This document shows positions 1 to 7,945 of a stretch of DNA of 25,392 nt, one piece after another. Within the stretch, counting starts at the first letter, position 1. Each line of letters opens with the position of its first letter. This stretch comes from Ochromonas danica (lineage: Eukaryota; Sar; Chrysophyceae; Chromulinales; Chromulinaceae). The stretch is from contig VKHL01000242.1 in assembly GCA_015146655.1 (NCBI GenBank), positions 2,501-27,892 on the forward strand, read 5' to 3'. The translations under genes and the position numbers were made by a program. Below the pieces are notes generated by a model. That model was given only the letters and a program-made list of their open reading frames with translations. It was not told the DNA's origin and made no database searches.

Positions 1-212
1 ATACTTCCAACTATATCATGAGGACAGTCCACAGGGTGAGCAACAAGGAAGCAGCTGTTCTCACTGCGGATCATTGATTGCACGTCATCCAAAGTGAATC
101 TCAAGTGATACTCTTCCTTCTTGAAGAAACAGTCCGCCATGAAGGCATCGTTAGTGACTTCTACGATTTTAGTAGAGTCATCAAGAACTGCTTCCCGATA
201 GGTAAAACTCAT
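1..212 (-). CDS. GNAT-family N-acetyltransferase, 5' part only
   Basis: The minus strand is open from an ATG at 212-210 to the left edge, giving 70 codons, so only the N-terminus is present. The protein begins MSFTYREAVLDDSTKIVEV and continues with an AFMADCFFKKEEY segment and an FTLDDVQSMI helix, followed by a strand CFLVAHP and the start of another, DIVGSI. The opening 'YREA...D...I..V.N.AF' pattern followed by a helix and two beta strands is how GNAT acetyltransferase domains start. The acetyl-CoA-binding Q/RxxGxG/A motif would lie beyond the edge, so neither substrate nor catalytic competence can be judged. Family known: acetyl-CoA-dependent transfer to amines. Inferred: a small stand-alone cytosolic enzyme. 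An opposing plus-strand reading frame over the same bases has no recognisable domain and looks like a shadow. Confidence 0.72.
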   Translation of the reverse strand, partial: MSFTYREAVLDDSTKIVEVTNDAFMADCFFKKEEYHLRFTLDDVQSMIRSENSCFLVAHPVDCPHDIVGS

Positions 213-322
213 CTTGAAAGCAATACAAAACAAATAGAATCTGTCGTCATCCAAAAGAACAAATCCTTCTGATTTCCTTCAATACTCATTTGTATTAAAC
301 GATTCTCATTAAATTCCAACAA

Positions 323-395
323 GCCTCGATAGCTCAGTTGGGAGAGCGTAAGACTGAAGATCTTAAGGTCACTGGTTCGATCCCGGTTCGAGGCA
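323..395 (+). tRNA. tRNA-Phe (GAA), copy 1
   Basis: A 73-nt cloverleaf. The acceptor GCCTCGA pairs with TCGAGGC, with discriminator A and no encoded CCA. The anticodon stem TAAGA/TCTTA encloses loop CTGAAGA with anticodon GAA. The T arm is ACTGG/CCGGT (one G-T pair) around TTCGATC. The A box (TAGCTCAGTTGG) and B box (GGTTCGATCCC) are intact. A T-rich run (TTTCTTTT) follows directly and could end RNA polymerase III transcription. No intron. It is identical over all 73 nt to the inverted copy at 4124-4196. Confidence 0.97.
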
Positions 396-857
396 TTTCT
401 TTTGGTTACTTTACTAACGCATTTTATTTCACGGGAGGTTTTTATTTTTCCTTCGATGTGTATTACTATGGTATAATTATTGAACTTCTGATTATACTTG
501 TCTTCTTATGTAAGTATATGATGCAAAGAAAAGATTGCATAACATGACTAATGATGACAGAGAGGTTTTGACTGTTAGACTGTGTTAGACTGTGTTAGAC
601 TGTGTTAGACTGTGTGAGACTGTGTTAGACTGTGTTAGACTGTGTTAGACTGTGTTAGACTGTGTTAGACTGTGTTAGACTGTGTTAGACTGTGTTGGGT
701 CTGACGGTTTCATTTCTCCTCCACCCTCGCCCAACTGCCCAACCCAACCCTAGCAGAGCATCAGAACGAATCATCTTTTATAAATTATTTTAATTACCTG
801 ATATTTCATTGAATAAAATCACTGTGTCTGTCTTCTTTATCTTCTTCTTCTTCTAAA
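396..857. other. Spacer between tRNA-Phe and the ODAD3-like gene
   Basis: No gene is supported here. The stretch holds the T-rich run after the tRNA, a 10-bp minisatellite at 573-696 and, just before the next start codon, a pyrimidine-rich CTT repeat (about 833-855) that is probably 5' leader of the downstream gene. A short open frame at 338-547 merely reads through the tRNA and is not credible. Confidence 0.7.
573..696. repeat. 10-bp minisatellite, unit TGTGTTAGAC
   Basis: About 12.4 head-to-tail copies of TGTGTTAGAC. All full copies are identical except one at 611-620 that reads TGTGTGAGAC. Such uniformity implies recent expansion or ongoing homogenisation. The unit is not a multiple of three and lies outside any credible coding region. 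It sits about 160 bp upstream of the ODAD3-like start codon, so it may fall within or near the promoter. Confidence 0.95.
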
Positions 858-2744
858 ATGCTGGGCAGTCAAACTGAACCAAAGATGCCTGCTCGCATAG
901 GTAAGTTTATGAAACATACAGGTCGTCGTATCACCACAGCACCAGGTGGTGGTGGTCCTGCAACAACTGGAGGACTTACTGGTGGTGGTGGAGGAGGAGG
1001 AGGTGGAGGAGGAGGAGGAGATAGAAAAGATCGTGAAGAAAGTGTTCGTAATCGTACCAAATTCTCTGCTAATGCTAGTATTGAAGAAATTGATAAATTA
1101 CTTGAAGCTGATGCTCTTGCTTTATTAAATATTAAAAAAGATATTTCAACTTCACAAGAAATGGAACTAATGAAACTGAAAGATAGTATCATGTTTGTGA
1201 AAAAAGAATATGATACACAGTTAATCTCAAATAATATTAAAGAAAAGGAATATCAAAGTCTAGTTGATAAATACACAAGTTTATTAAATATTGATAAAGC
1301 TGATACACAAGGAATACGTAAATCAAATCTAACAATGCAATCATTAACAGAACAAACAAATGCTGTTTTAGATGATCTTGCAGCTGAACAACGTACTATT
1401 AAAATGCAAACATTAATGATTAAACGTCTTGATAGTGAGATTGCACGTTGTCGTGTAGAGACTGCTAAAGCATTAGTTTCATTAGATACTGCTAAACATG
1501 ATCTTATACTTGCTGAAGCAGCTTTAGCAGCGAATAGACAAGAATTATCAGATGAAGAAACAGCATATGAAAAACTAATTGAAACATTGAAAACACGGAA
1601 AGATCAACGAGAAGCTAAAATTGCTATGTTAACTTCATTAAGTATGGAAGGAGAAAGTAGTGTATTGAAACTTCAATCTTCTTTACAAGAGACTGAAAGA
1701 CGATCAGCAGTATTAAGAAGTCGTAAAAGTTCTACACGTGGAAGACAAGGTACAGCAAAAAGTACTGGAGATATGCTTGAAGAAGTTGATATTGATGAAG
1801 ATGATCTTATGCTAATAGCACGTCGTATTACTGTGATTCAATTACGTGAAGCTGTACAACGTTATTTAAGTCAAAGTCAACGTGTTGAGAAGTTAACAGC
1901 TCAAGATCAAGAACTTCGTCAAAGTTTAGCTCATGCTGTGAAGAAGAAGAAAGATCTTTCTGATCATCTTACTGCTACACAATATAAAATCCAACAATTA
2001 GCATCTTCACGACAAATCTATCAAGAAGTTGATCTTAAAGATAGTGCTTTAGCTGCTACAAGTAAAGAATGTGAAGAAGCTCAAGAACGTGATTTCCGTC
2101 TTCGTTTGTCATTAGAGGAATTAAAACAATCAATTCCTCGTTTCTTGACTAAAGTCACCAAAGTTGTTCATCCTAAACCTGCTGAGAATCAATTGGGTGA
2201 TGCTATTCTTAAATTGGAGGATGAGATTACAAAGTTGATTAAAATCATTGGTGTTGCTCTATTAAAAGATGCTTCAGCAGATGATCTAGCTATGATGTCA
2301 CAGCAAGGTGGTGCTGGTGGGTCTTCTTCCAATCAAACGAATGGATCAAATGGAGAAGCTAACTCAGAGTTTGGTCGTTTACAACGTCTTCCTGGCTTCT
2401 CTCGAATGCAACGTCAACTCTTCTTCAACCTCATGACTGCTCGTCCTGACGTCAGCGAGCAGAATATCCGCATTGGTCAACTACCAGGCAAACCAAATGC
2501 TCAGCGTCCCAATGAGGGTGCACCAGGAGCCTCACCGCGTGCCAAAAGAGTCACTCTTACCACACAATTAAGTGCTAGCAGCTTAAATAGTGCTAATAGT
2601 GACTTTGCTAATACTCCAGGCACTGGATTACATTATAATCCAGAAGAGATTCAGCTTGATCGTGGTACAATCAAGTCTATTTCGAAGCTTATTTATGAGA
2701 GAGACCACTCCAAGTTATTCAAACCTCCTGAGAAGAGTCTCTGA
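858..2744 (+). CDS. Coiled-coil protein, possible ODAD3/CCDC151-like outer dynein arm docking subunit
   Basis: A 628-aa protein in one exon, ATG at 858 and TGA at 2742-2744. Residues 42-54 are 13 consecutive glycines encoded by mixed GGT/GGA codons. From about residue 65 to 450 the chain is almost continuous coiled coil. A conserved-looking C-terminal block follows (about 430-475, with IPRFLTKVTKVVHPKP and ILKLEDEITKLIKIIG), then a low-complexity tail of about 150 aa. The order of features resembles ODAD3/CCDC151: a long coil, a YLSQSQRVEKLTAQDQEL segment like the family's 'RFLSQ.....L..L...N' stretch, and a late 'L.K......L..LEEKL.KL' element. ODAD3 docks outer dynein arms on axonemes. Coiled coils give misleading similarity, so this identity is an inference. 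Expression could be tied to flagellated stages if correct. The coding region is AT-rich apart from the Gly run. Confidence 0.85.
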   Translation: MLGSQTEPKMPARIGKFMKHTGRRITTAPGGGGPATTGGLTGGGGGGGGGGGGGDRKDREESVRNRTKFSANASIEEIDKLLEADALALLNIKKDISTSQEMELMKLKDSIMFVKKEYDTQLISNNIKEKEYQSLVDKYTSLLNIDKADTQGIRKSNLTMQSLTEQTNAVLDDLAAEQRTIKMQTLMIKRLDSEIARCRVETAKALVSLDTAKHDLILAEAALAANRQELSDEETAYEKLIETLKTRKDQREAKIAMLTSLSMEGESSVLKLQSSLQETERRSAVLRSRKSSTRGRQGTAKSTGDMLEEVDIDEDDLMLIARRITVIQLREAVQRYLSQSQRVEKLTAQDQELRQSLAHAVKKKKDLSDHLTATQYKIQQLASSRQIYQEVDLKDSALAATSKECEEAQERDFRLRLSLEELKQSIPRFLTKVTKVVHPKPAENQLGDAILKLEDEITKLIKIIGVALLKDASADDLAMMSQQGGAGGSSSNQTNGSNGEANSEFGRLQRLPGFSRMQRQLFFNLMTARPDVSEQNIRIGQLPGKPNAQRPNEGAPGASPRAKRVTLTTQLSASSLNSANSDFANTPGTGLHYNPEEIQLDRGTIKSISKLIYERDHSKLFKPPEKSL

Positions 2745-3003
2745 TGATGAAAGTACTCGAAAATGCCTTTTGTTGACAGTTGTGCAGTTAGCAGCATGAG
2801 TTACTAATTCCCTTACCCAATCACCACCCACTAGTGACTGACTGTCACCCTACCCCACTCTATCTTACCGACAATAATGTTTTAAATCCATAAAAATCAT
2901 AGTATTACCTAAAAAACCTCGTATTTCTCCTTAGAGGATATTCTCTAAACAAACTCTGAATTCACATTTCCACTCGATCCATCCGTTAGGAAGGGCTGCC
3001 TCA

Positions 3004-3075
3004 CTATGACATCGTGACAAGATCATCTGCTGAAGCATCTCTCAACAGAGTGACTTTTATTAACAACAGAGAGTG
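3004..3075 (-). pseudogene. Inverted fragment of the ODAD3-like gene
   Basis: On the minus strand this stretch encodes VTLLRDASADDLVTMS followed by a stop. It matches VALLKDASADDLAMMS at about residues 465-480 of the ODAD3-like protein encoded 730 bp upstream. The nucleotide match includes 21 identical bases (2267-2287 against the complement of 3020-3040). Flanking bases are diverged, yet the matching part keeps the same frame. This suggests an old inverted partial duplication or the remnant of a paralogue. Nothing else of the parent gene is recognisable nearby. Confidence 0.75.
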
Positions 3076-3096
3076 CTTAAAATCATTTGCAAAACT

Positions 3097-3124
3097 TGAT
3101 CTCATACTACGTAGTATGAGATCA
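3097..3124. repeat. 28-bp perfect palindrome
   Basis: The half-site TGATCTCATACTAC is followed immediately by its exact reverse complement, with no spacer. It adjoins the inverted gene fragment, on the side corresponding to the parent gene's upstream sequence. It can form a 14-bp cruciform or, in RNA, a stem. Because it is self-complementary, both strands encode the same peptide core (LILRSMRS) there. Confidence 0.97.
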
Positions 3125-3300
3125 TCTCGTGCGTCAGTAAGTGAAAAGAAGAGATCACAAACAAACCATGAAACAAAGAACAAATTAAAACACAAGTAAC
3201 GATGTGGGGGTGTAGACTAAAGAGGTAATAGAGGTAATATTCTGCTACCAAGCTGGCTCTAGTCTTTCTTCTCTCTCAGTGCATTGTAAGAGAAGAACAT

Positions 3301-3361
3301 GAGAAGGAGAAGGAGAAGGAGAAGGAGAAGGGAAATGCAGTGAGAGAGAGAGGGACGGAGG
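3301..3361. repeat. Purine-only GA-rich simple repeat
   Basis: GAAGGA/GGAGAA units are repeated about five times, then the run becomes GAGAGAGGGACGGAGGGAGGG-like. It is almost free of pyrimidines on the plus strand and lies just 3' of the ENY2 stop codon, probably in its 3' UTR. Confidence 0.8.
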
Positions 3362-3367
3362 GAGGGA

Positions 3368-3873
3368 TTAAGCCGCCTGCAAGAAGAGACGAATCCTTTT
3401 CAGTAATTCAGTTTTCACTTCTTCGGGCACCGTAGCTATAGGAGACAGAGAGAGAGAGAGAGAGAAATGAAGTGAGAATATCTAGTATAAAAGAATTATA
3501 GCATGATAGTGTGGAATATCTAACCTCTTCCATGAGGAGTTATCTCAGCAACAAGTTCTTCAACGGTGACTTTTTCTAAACCTTTCTTTCGAATCACATC
3601 CTTGCAATATTCTTTTAATTCATCTCTCCATCCTAATCAAATAATAACAAATATGAATAAAAATGAATAAAGATATGAGATGATGATAATAACAAAATAA
3701 TGATGATTATTAATATTATGATGATTATGTCAGACAAGCGTACCACATTGGACCAGTCGCTCACGAAGCATTTCTTTCAATTTATCCTTTTCTCCTGACT
3801 CCACTAATTTTGCCATGATAGTATCACGAATTTGTTCATCTTTCTTAGCGCGCTCTTGTTGTGTATCAGCCAT
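3368..3873 (-). CDS. ENY2: ENY2/Sus1, SAGA deubiquitinase module and TREX-2 subunit (3 exons)
   Basis: The exons are complement(3744..3873), (3525..3632) and (3368..3435), with introns of 111 and 89 nt, GT-AG, both splitting Gly or Ala codons after base 1. The product is 101 aa, the same length as human ENY2. It is all helical. Key blocks are [49 protein letters not shown] and LLKRIRLFL, matching the family throughout. ENY2/Sus1 wraps around long helical partners in the SAGA deubiquitinase module and in the nuclear-pore TREX-2 mRNA-export complex, linking transcription to export. The ATG at 3873-3871 (A at -3) is chosen because family homology begins there. An in-frame upstream ATG at 3954 would add 27 hydrophobic residues without family support. 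Fission of this tiny gene by introns is common in eukaryotes. Confidence 0.96.
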
Positions 3874-4123
3874 TTTCAAAACTACCCAAGCTTCTATATA
3901 GTACAGTATAAAGCTCCACAGACCAACGCAGAGCCGTTTCAAACTTAGTTCCATGGAATCACCTGGAAGAACACACCATTCGTTGGTTCATCGTTTCGTC
4001 TCGGCAATAAACTGTATTGTTACCATATAAGGCATCTTGCTAGGCTGTCGAAAAGGTATTCATCAATTATAATTATATACAAGAAGAAAAGAAAAGAAAA
4101 GAAATAAAAGTGGTTAAAAAGAA

Positions 4124-4196
4124 TGCCTCGAACCGGGATCGAACCAGTGACCTTAAGATCTTCAGTCTTACGCTCTCCCAACTGAGCTATCGAGGC
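4124..4196 (-). tRNA. tRNA-Phe (GAA), copy 2, inverted
   Basis: The reverse complement is a 73-nt tRNA-Phe identical to the copy at 323-395, with anticodon GAA, intact A and B boxes, no intron and no encoded CCA. TTCTTTTT follows its 3' end (complement of 4116-4123) and can serve as the Pol III terminator. The 5' flank differs from that of copy 1. It lies between the divergent starts of ENY2 and the HDDC2-like gene. Confidence 0.97.
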
Positions 4197-4518
4197 TTGA
4201 TGATCACCATAGATCAAGATCCAATAGTAATACAAAATACTACTGAATCTTTACGCAGTGAACTGAGTGACTTTGAAGAGGAAGAAGGAGTTTCTGGGCT
4301 TTCATGGCCATTACCATCATGCTATGGTGATACTTCGTGGATTCGAACAATAGCTTGGTGATGTGGGCTTAAGACAGCGCAAGATCCAAAGTTTAGGTTT
4401 TGGCGATCTGGAGCGTCTCAGCAGACAAGAAATGGTGGGGTTGAGATTGTGGATCGTGTTGTACATCTTCTTGATTTTCTCAACAATTGAAGAGCTGTTT
4501 TCATTCCAGTTGAATAAG
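4197..4518 (+). other. Upstream region of the HDDC2-like gene with a 53-codon ORF
   Basis: Starting one codon beyond the tRNA, ATG 4200 opens a 53-codon frame ending at 4361 (SELSDFEEEEGVSGLSWPLP core). Its composition looks coding-like, but it matches no family I recognise and could not be joined in frame to the HDDC2 exons using good splice sites. A second frame, from 4363, is continuous with the HDDC2 first exon and could only be a longer N-terminus. I treat the region as promoter and 5' leader, possibly with an upstream ORF. Confidence 0.4.
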
Positions 4519-5367
4519 ATGTCTTCAAATCCAGTTGAAGTAGGTCGAGCTTTGCAGTTCTTTAAAGTAGTTGGTCAATTAAAACAATTGAAGCGAACTG
4601 GATGGGTTGACCATGGTGCGCTAAGTTGATAAAGTGTGCCTTATATCGTACAGTGTTGACCTTGTTGTTCTCTCTTGGTGTCTCTAGGAATTCCTTTACC
4701 AGAGAGTGTGGCTGACCATATGTACAGGTTGGTATTGCTTTGCTGTTGCTTGAAATCGGGAGAGACTGAAAGACTGAAAACTGAATGAAAATATCCTTCA
4801 AGGATGTCTCTCTTAAGCTTCCTGGTCACTGACCCGTCTATTGACAAGAACCGTTTAATGAAGATCTGTCTGGTTCATGACCTGGCAGAGTCTATTGTAG
4901 GAGATATTACACCTCATGCTGGTGTAAGTAAAGAAGAAAAGCGTCGATTAGAAGAACAAGCTCTCCGTTCTATTACTTCTGATCTACAATATCCTGATAT
5001 TGCTGAGGAGATACTTGATCTCTGGTTAGACTATGAAGAAAGTCGAAGTAAGGAAGCAGTCATTGCTACTCAATTGGACAAGCTTGAGATGATTATTCAA
5101 GCCGATGAATATGAATCTTTACATCCAGAGAAGACTCTTAATTCATTTTTTGATTCGACGATGAATGTTTTCCATCATCCTGAGGTAGGCATGGGCGTTG
5201 TGTTATCACTCTCTCTGTGTAATGTTCATTTGTTTTGTGTGATGTTTACTTAGGTGAAAGCGTGGGCAGAGGAACTGAGATCCAGGCGCTCTCAGCGACT
5301 TGAGTCATCTGCTGTTGCTGGATCTTCATTCTCTCACGATGCGTCCACTGGAGATGATCGTATTTGA
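4519..5367 (+). CDS. HDDC2: HDDC2/YfbR-type HD-domain 5'-deoxynucleotidase (4 exons)
   Basis: The exons are 4519..4615, 4688..4727, 4803..5184 and 5254..5367. The introns are 72, 75 and 69 nt, all GT-AG. The product is 210 aa (human HDDC2 is about 204). After FFKVVGQLKQLKRTGW come the HD-superfamily metal ligands: H43 in SVADHMYR, H71-D72 in LVHDLAE, then E75 and D80 in ESIVGD, and D138 in ATQLDKLEM. All are present, so the enzyme should be active. Family role: metal-dependent removal of phosphate from deoxynucleoside 5'-monophosphates in nucleotide-pool control. Exon 2 is only 40 nt and carries the first catalytic histidine. The start at 4519 is chosen by homology; the upstream frame from 4363 is hydrophobic and unlike the family. 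It converges with the IMPACT-like gene, 70 bp away. The C-terminal tail is Ser/Arg-rich and variable. Confidence 0.94.
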
Positions 5368-5437
5368 TAAACTATTCATAGTTGAGATAATAAGCTCATA
5401 AAATAGACTATGAGTGACACAATTACACAGCTTTAAC

Positions 5438-6352
5438 CTATCTCTTCTTTTCATTATGACTACCTTTCTTAGTGCTTGAAGAAGGGTCAAGACCATGAGC
5501 CTCCAAGAGATCACGAGCACTATTACAAATGAACTTGAAACGATCTGGTCCTAACAGAATCCCTCCAAACCATCGACTAACAATAACAGCTACGTTATCA
5601 ACCTTCATAAGACGTATCATCTCAGCTAAACGCCCACCAGCAGCATTCTCTCCATCATCATCTTGATCATGATAGCTTATCCCTGTAGTTGGACAAGTGA
5701 AACGATAAGCAAAAATATTATGTGTGGCTCGAGCTACTTTCTTATCTTCATAGACAATATCACGAAAGAGATGAACTTCTTCCATACTATGAACAATTGC
5801 AAAATGAGATTGGAAAGAACTTTTTGATTCCATAGTAACTGGACCATGGAATACCTCCAGCTGCTTGTGATTGTGATTGTTATTGGATGATGACAGACCT
5901 CTGTGAGAGAAAGAAGAGGAGAGTTCAGTCTGTGAAGATACTTCTCCCAAGGGATTACTTTCTACACAAAGTTCAGATAATGATAAAATGGTATCTTCAG
6001 TTGATGGATATTGAATTATTTCAGTTTTTTCAAAGACTTCACGAACAGCCTCAAAAACTGAGAATAAGACAACATTCCCAACCATTTCTCGTAGAATTGA
6101 TTCAATTGTAGTAGAAGCTTGATCACGCAACAGAGAAAGTCTTTGTGAGGTTGAGACAGAGACATGAGGAGATAAAGCTGGATAGCCATAGGGGACATCA
6201 ACAAAAATCGTGAAAATCTCTCCTTCTGATGTATAGATCACCTGACCAATGATCTCCTCAGCTTCTGCAAGGTTCTTAACTCGTATTCGATCCTCATAGA
6301 TGCTTTGTAATACCTCTATTTCTTCTAGAAATTCCACATTACCACCAGACAT
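5438..6352 (-). CDS. IMPACT/Yih1-like protein (RWD plus UPF0029 domains)
   Basis: An intronless 304-aa protein, ATG at 6352-6350, stop TAG. Residues 5-110 form an RWD domain (FLEEIEVLQSIYED, then the diagnostic YPxLSP turn at 57-62). A Ser/Asn/His-rich linker spans about 115-165. Residues 168-283 are the UPF0029/YigZ domain: FHGPVTMESKSSFQSHFA, the ATHNIFAYR segment, DQDDDGENAAGGRLAEMI and VIVSRWFGGILLGPDRF. This architecture is that of IMPACT/Yih1, which binds GCN1 through its RWD domain and competes with GCN2, dampening eIF2alpha phosphorylation during amino-acid stress. That function is family knowledge; nothing here tests it. The C-terminus is basic (KKGSHNEKKR). The gene is convergent with the HDDC2-like gene, and its start faces tRNA-Leu on the same strand. 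Confidence 0.9.
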   Translation of the reverse strand: MSGGNVEFLEEIEVLQSIYEDRIRVKNLAEAEEIIGQVIYTSEGEIFTIFVDVPYGYPALSPHVSVSTSQRLSLLRDQASTTIESILREMVGNVVLFSVFEAVREVFEKTEIIQYPSTEDTILSLSELCVESNPLGEVSSQTELSSSFSHRGLSSSNNNHNHKQLEVFHGPVTMESKSSFQSHFAIVHSMEEVHLFRDIVYEDKKVARATHNIFAYRFTCPTTGISYHDQDDDGENAAGGRLAEMIRLMKVDNVAVIVSRWFGGILLGPDRFKFICNSARDLLEAHGLDPSSSTKKGSHNEKKR

Positions 6353-6581
6353 GTTCTCACTCCAGTCTATTTAGTTGTTAACTTAGTTAAACAGCACCGT
6401 GAAAACTGCAAAACAGAGCTTACAGTCTAATTTACCAAGGAGAAAAGGATAGAGAGATAAATGTTTCACTTCAGATGTTCAATTTCGATAAATTAACTGA
6501 AAAAACATCATGCTGGTAAACAAAATCATGGTGGTGGTAATCTTAACTGCAAAAGCAAAAGCTATTAAAAGCAAAAGCTAT

Positions 6582-6659
6582 TGACTGAAGTGGGATTCGA
6601 ACCCACGCCCGAAGACTGCGGCCTTAACACAGCGCCTTAGACCACTCGGCCATTCAGCC
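6582..6659 (-). tRNA. tRNA-Leu (AAG)
   Basis: The reverse complement folds into a 78-nt class II tRNA. The acceptor GGCTGAA pairs with TTCAGTC (one G-T), with discriminator A. The D arm is GCCGAGTGGTCTAAGGC. The anticodon stem CTGTG/CGCAG has one T-G pair around loop TTAAGGC, giving anticodon AAG (inosine-34 after editing). The T arm is GTGGG/CCCAC. The variable arm TCTTCGGGC is only 9 nt, shorter than the usual 11-14 nt of eukaryotic tRNA-Leu, with a UUCG-like loop. No intron. Confidence 0.95.
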
Positions 6660-6937
6660 ACTTGACATATACGATGCAAGGGTCAATGATAGGCGCGTGA
6701 AACAATTCTGGTGGTTAGTTGTGTTGATGTCGAGTTGTTGGTTTACGAAATTATGAAATAGAGAATTATCATCGCAAGCCTAACATTTAGTACAGCTGAC
6801 TCAAGTACGGAAGATAAAAGCTATGGCTTTTCATCTTTCCTATACACAAATACATGTGTTTATTCTAAACAAACAATTGAAATTACTCGCAATCGCTCTC
6901 ATCTTCTGAACTCACAATTCAATTTCCATTCAGAGGC

Positions 6938-7945
6938 TTAAGACTCTTGCAGAGATTCTTCAGGAGCCGTGGGTTGATGTGAAGAGAGATAATAGAGAGT
7001 TTGTACTCCAGGTCGGAAACCTACAGGCAATGTCGCATTGACCATACGAACAGATTCATCACTCTCTTTCTTCAGTATCTCTTTTTCGACTACTTGATAC
7101 ATCAAGGCGTGGATAGGAGAGGTGAGAAAGAAAGATTGAGAAGTGAGAACAGAGATATCATGCCAATCAGCTGCAACTAGCTCTGCTTCTTGATGAACGA
7201 TATCTTCACTCTGACACTTCATGAGACAAACAAAGAACAAGTCTGATTTTCCAAAGAGAATATGATGCGATTGACGGAAGCAAATCACACGTTGAAAAGT
7301 GCAGTCCACGCCAGTCTCTTCTTTCACTTCTCGCACAGCCGCCACTGAGAGGTCCTCACCAGCATCCACTAGTCCTGTAGGTATCTTCCAGACACCTTTT
7401 CCTCGTAAAGGACCTGACTTTTCTTGAACAAGCAAGATCTTACCATCCGATCGAGTAACCACACTTCCTACACCAACTTGATGAGAGGCATTGGCAGGGA
7501 GACGATCCTCTCCCTCTGCCAACCAATGAGTCATCATCACATAGTCCTTCTCAGCATGATGATAGACAAAGCCTAATTCAGCTGCGATAGGGACAAAAGC
7601 GGCCTGTTGTAGCGAAAGTTTGAGCCAAACTCCTCGGCGACGATTCTCCGCCCAATGAGAGAGACTTTGCTTAAGACGAGACACAAACTCATCCGTTGTA
7701 TTAGGTAAATGAGAAATATCAATGATAACACCATCATATTTATCATTTGTATGTGGGAGAAGGAGATCCATGTTGAACTCTGTCGAGGAAGTAGAAGAAG
7801 AAGATGACAGAGATCTTTGAACAAGATGAATGACAGAACGACGTAAACCAACTCTACCACGGCAACCAAAAGATTGGATGCTATGAGCTCGAAGAGCAGG
7901 TTGAGTGATAAGAAGCCCAAGGCTGAGCACCAGCTTGGAGATCAT
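6938..7945 (-). CDS. NUDT6-like Nudix hydrolase, probably organelle-targeted
   Basis: A 335-aa intronless protein, ATG at 7945-7943. The frame extends upstream to 8023 but only from a TTG codon, so that part is excluded. Residues 1-55 are hydrophobic, then rich in Arg and Ser (LVLSLGLLI, GCRGRVGLRRSV, RSLSSSSS), as in a mitochondrial presequence. Residues 60-150 match the NUDT6 N-terminal domain (RRRGVWLKLSLQQAAFVPIA, ELGFVYHHAE, MTHWL). ANASHQVGVGSVV opens the Nudix fold. The Nudix box at about 191-213 is complete: GLVDAGEDLSVAAVREVKEE with the following TGV, including the REVKEE metal-binding core. FGKSDLFFVCLMK follows, as in NUDT6 and plant NUDX2/8-type enzymes. These hydrolyse nucleoside diphosphate derivatives such as ADP-ribose, NADH or FAD. 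The exact substrate is not predictable. It is divergent from the phosphatase gene. Confidence 0.9.
   Translation of the reverse strand: MISKLVLSLGLLITQPALRAHSIQSFGCRGRVGLRRSVIHLVQRSLSSSSSTSSTEFNMDLLLPHTNDKYDGVIIDISHLPNTTDEFVSRLKQSLSHWAENRRRGVWLKLSLQQAAFVPIAAELGFVYHHAEKDYVMMTHWLAEGEDRLPANASHQVGVGSVVTRSDGKILLVQEKSGPLRGKGVWKIPTGLVDAGEDLSVAAVREVKEETGVDCTFQRVICFRQSHHILFGKSDLFFVCLMKCQSEDIVHQEAELVAADWHDISVLTSQSFFLTSPIHALMYQVVEKEILKKESDESVRMVNATLPVGFRPGVQTLYYLSSHQPTAPEESLQES

Larger units (their letters stand above)
2745..3367. other. Convergent 3' spacer between the ODAD3-like gene and ENY2
   Basis: Two genes end into this 623-bp stretch from opposite sides. It holds the 3' UTR of the upstream gene, an inverted degenerate scrap of that gene (3004-3075), a 28-bp perfect palindrome (3097-3124) and a purine-only GAAGGA-type repeat (about 3301-3361) running into the ENY2 stop. 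No intact gene is supported. Confidence 0.7.

Noticed and set aside
338-547. Frame reading through tRNA-Phe copy 1, and a similar one through copy 2 at 4020-4235
   Set aside because: The shared peptide GERKTEDLKVTGSIPVRG is the tRNA gene translated.
3874-3954. 27-residue upstream extension of ENY2
   Set aside because: The hydrophobic extension is foreign to the family, whose 101-aa length is matched exactly from the ATG at 3873.
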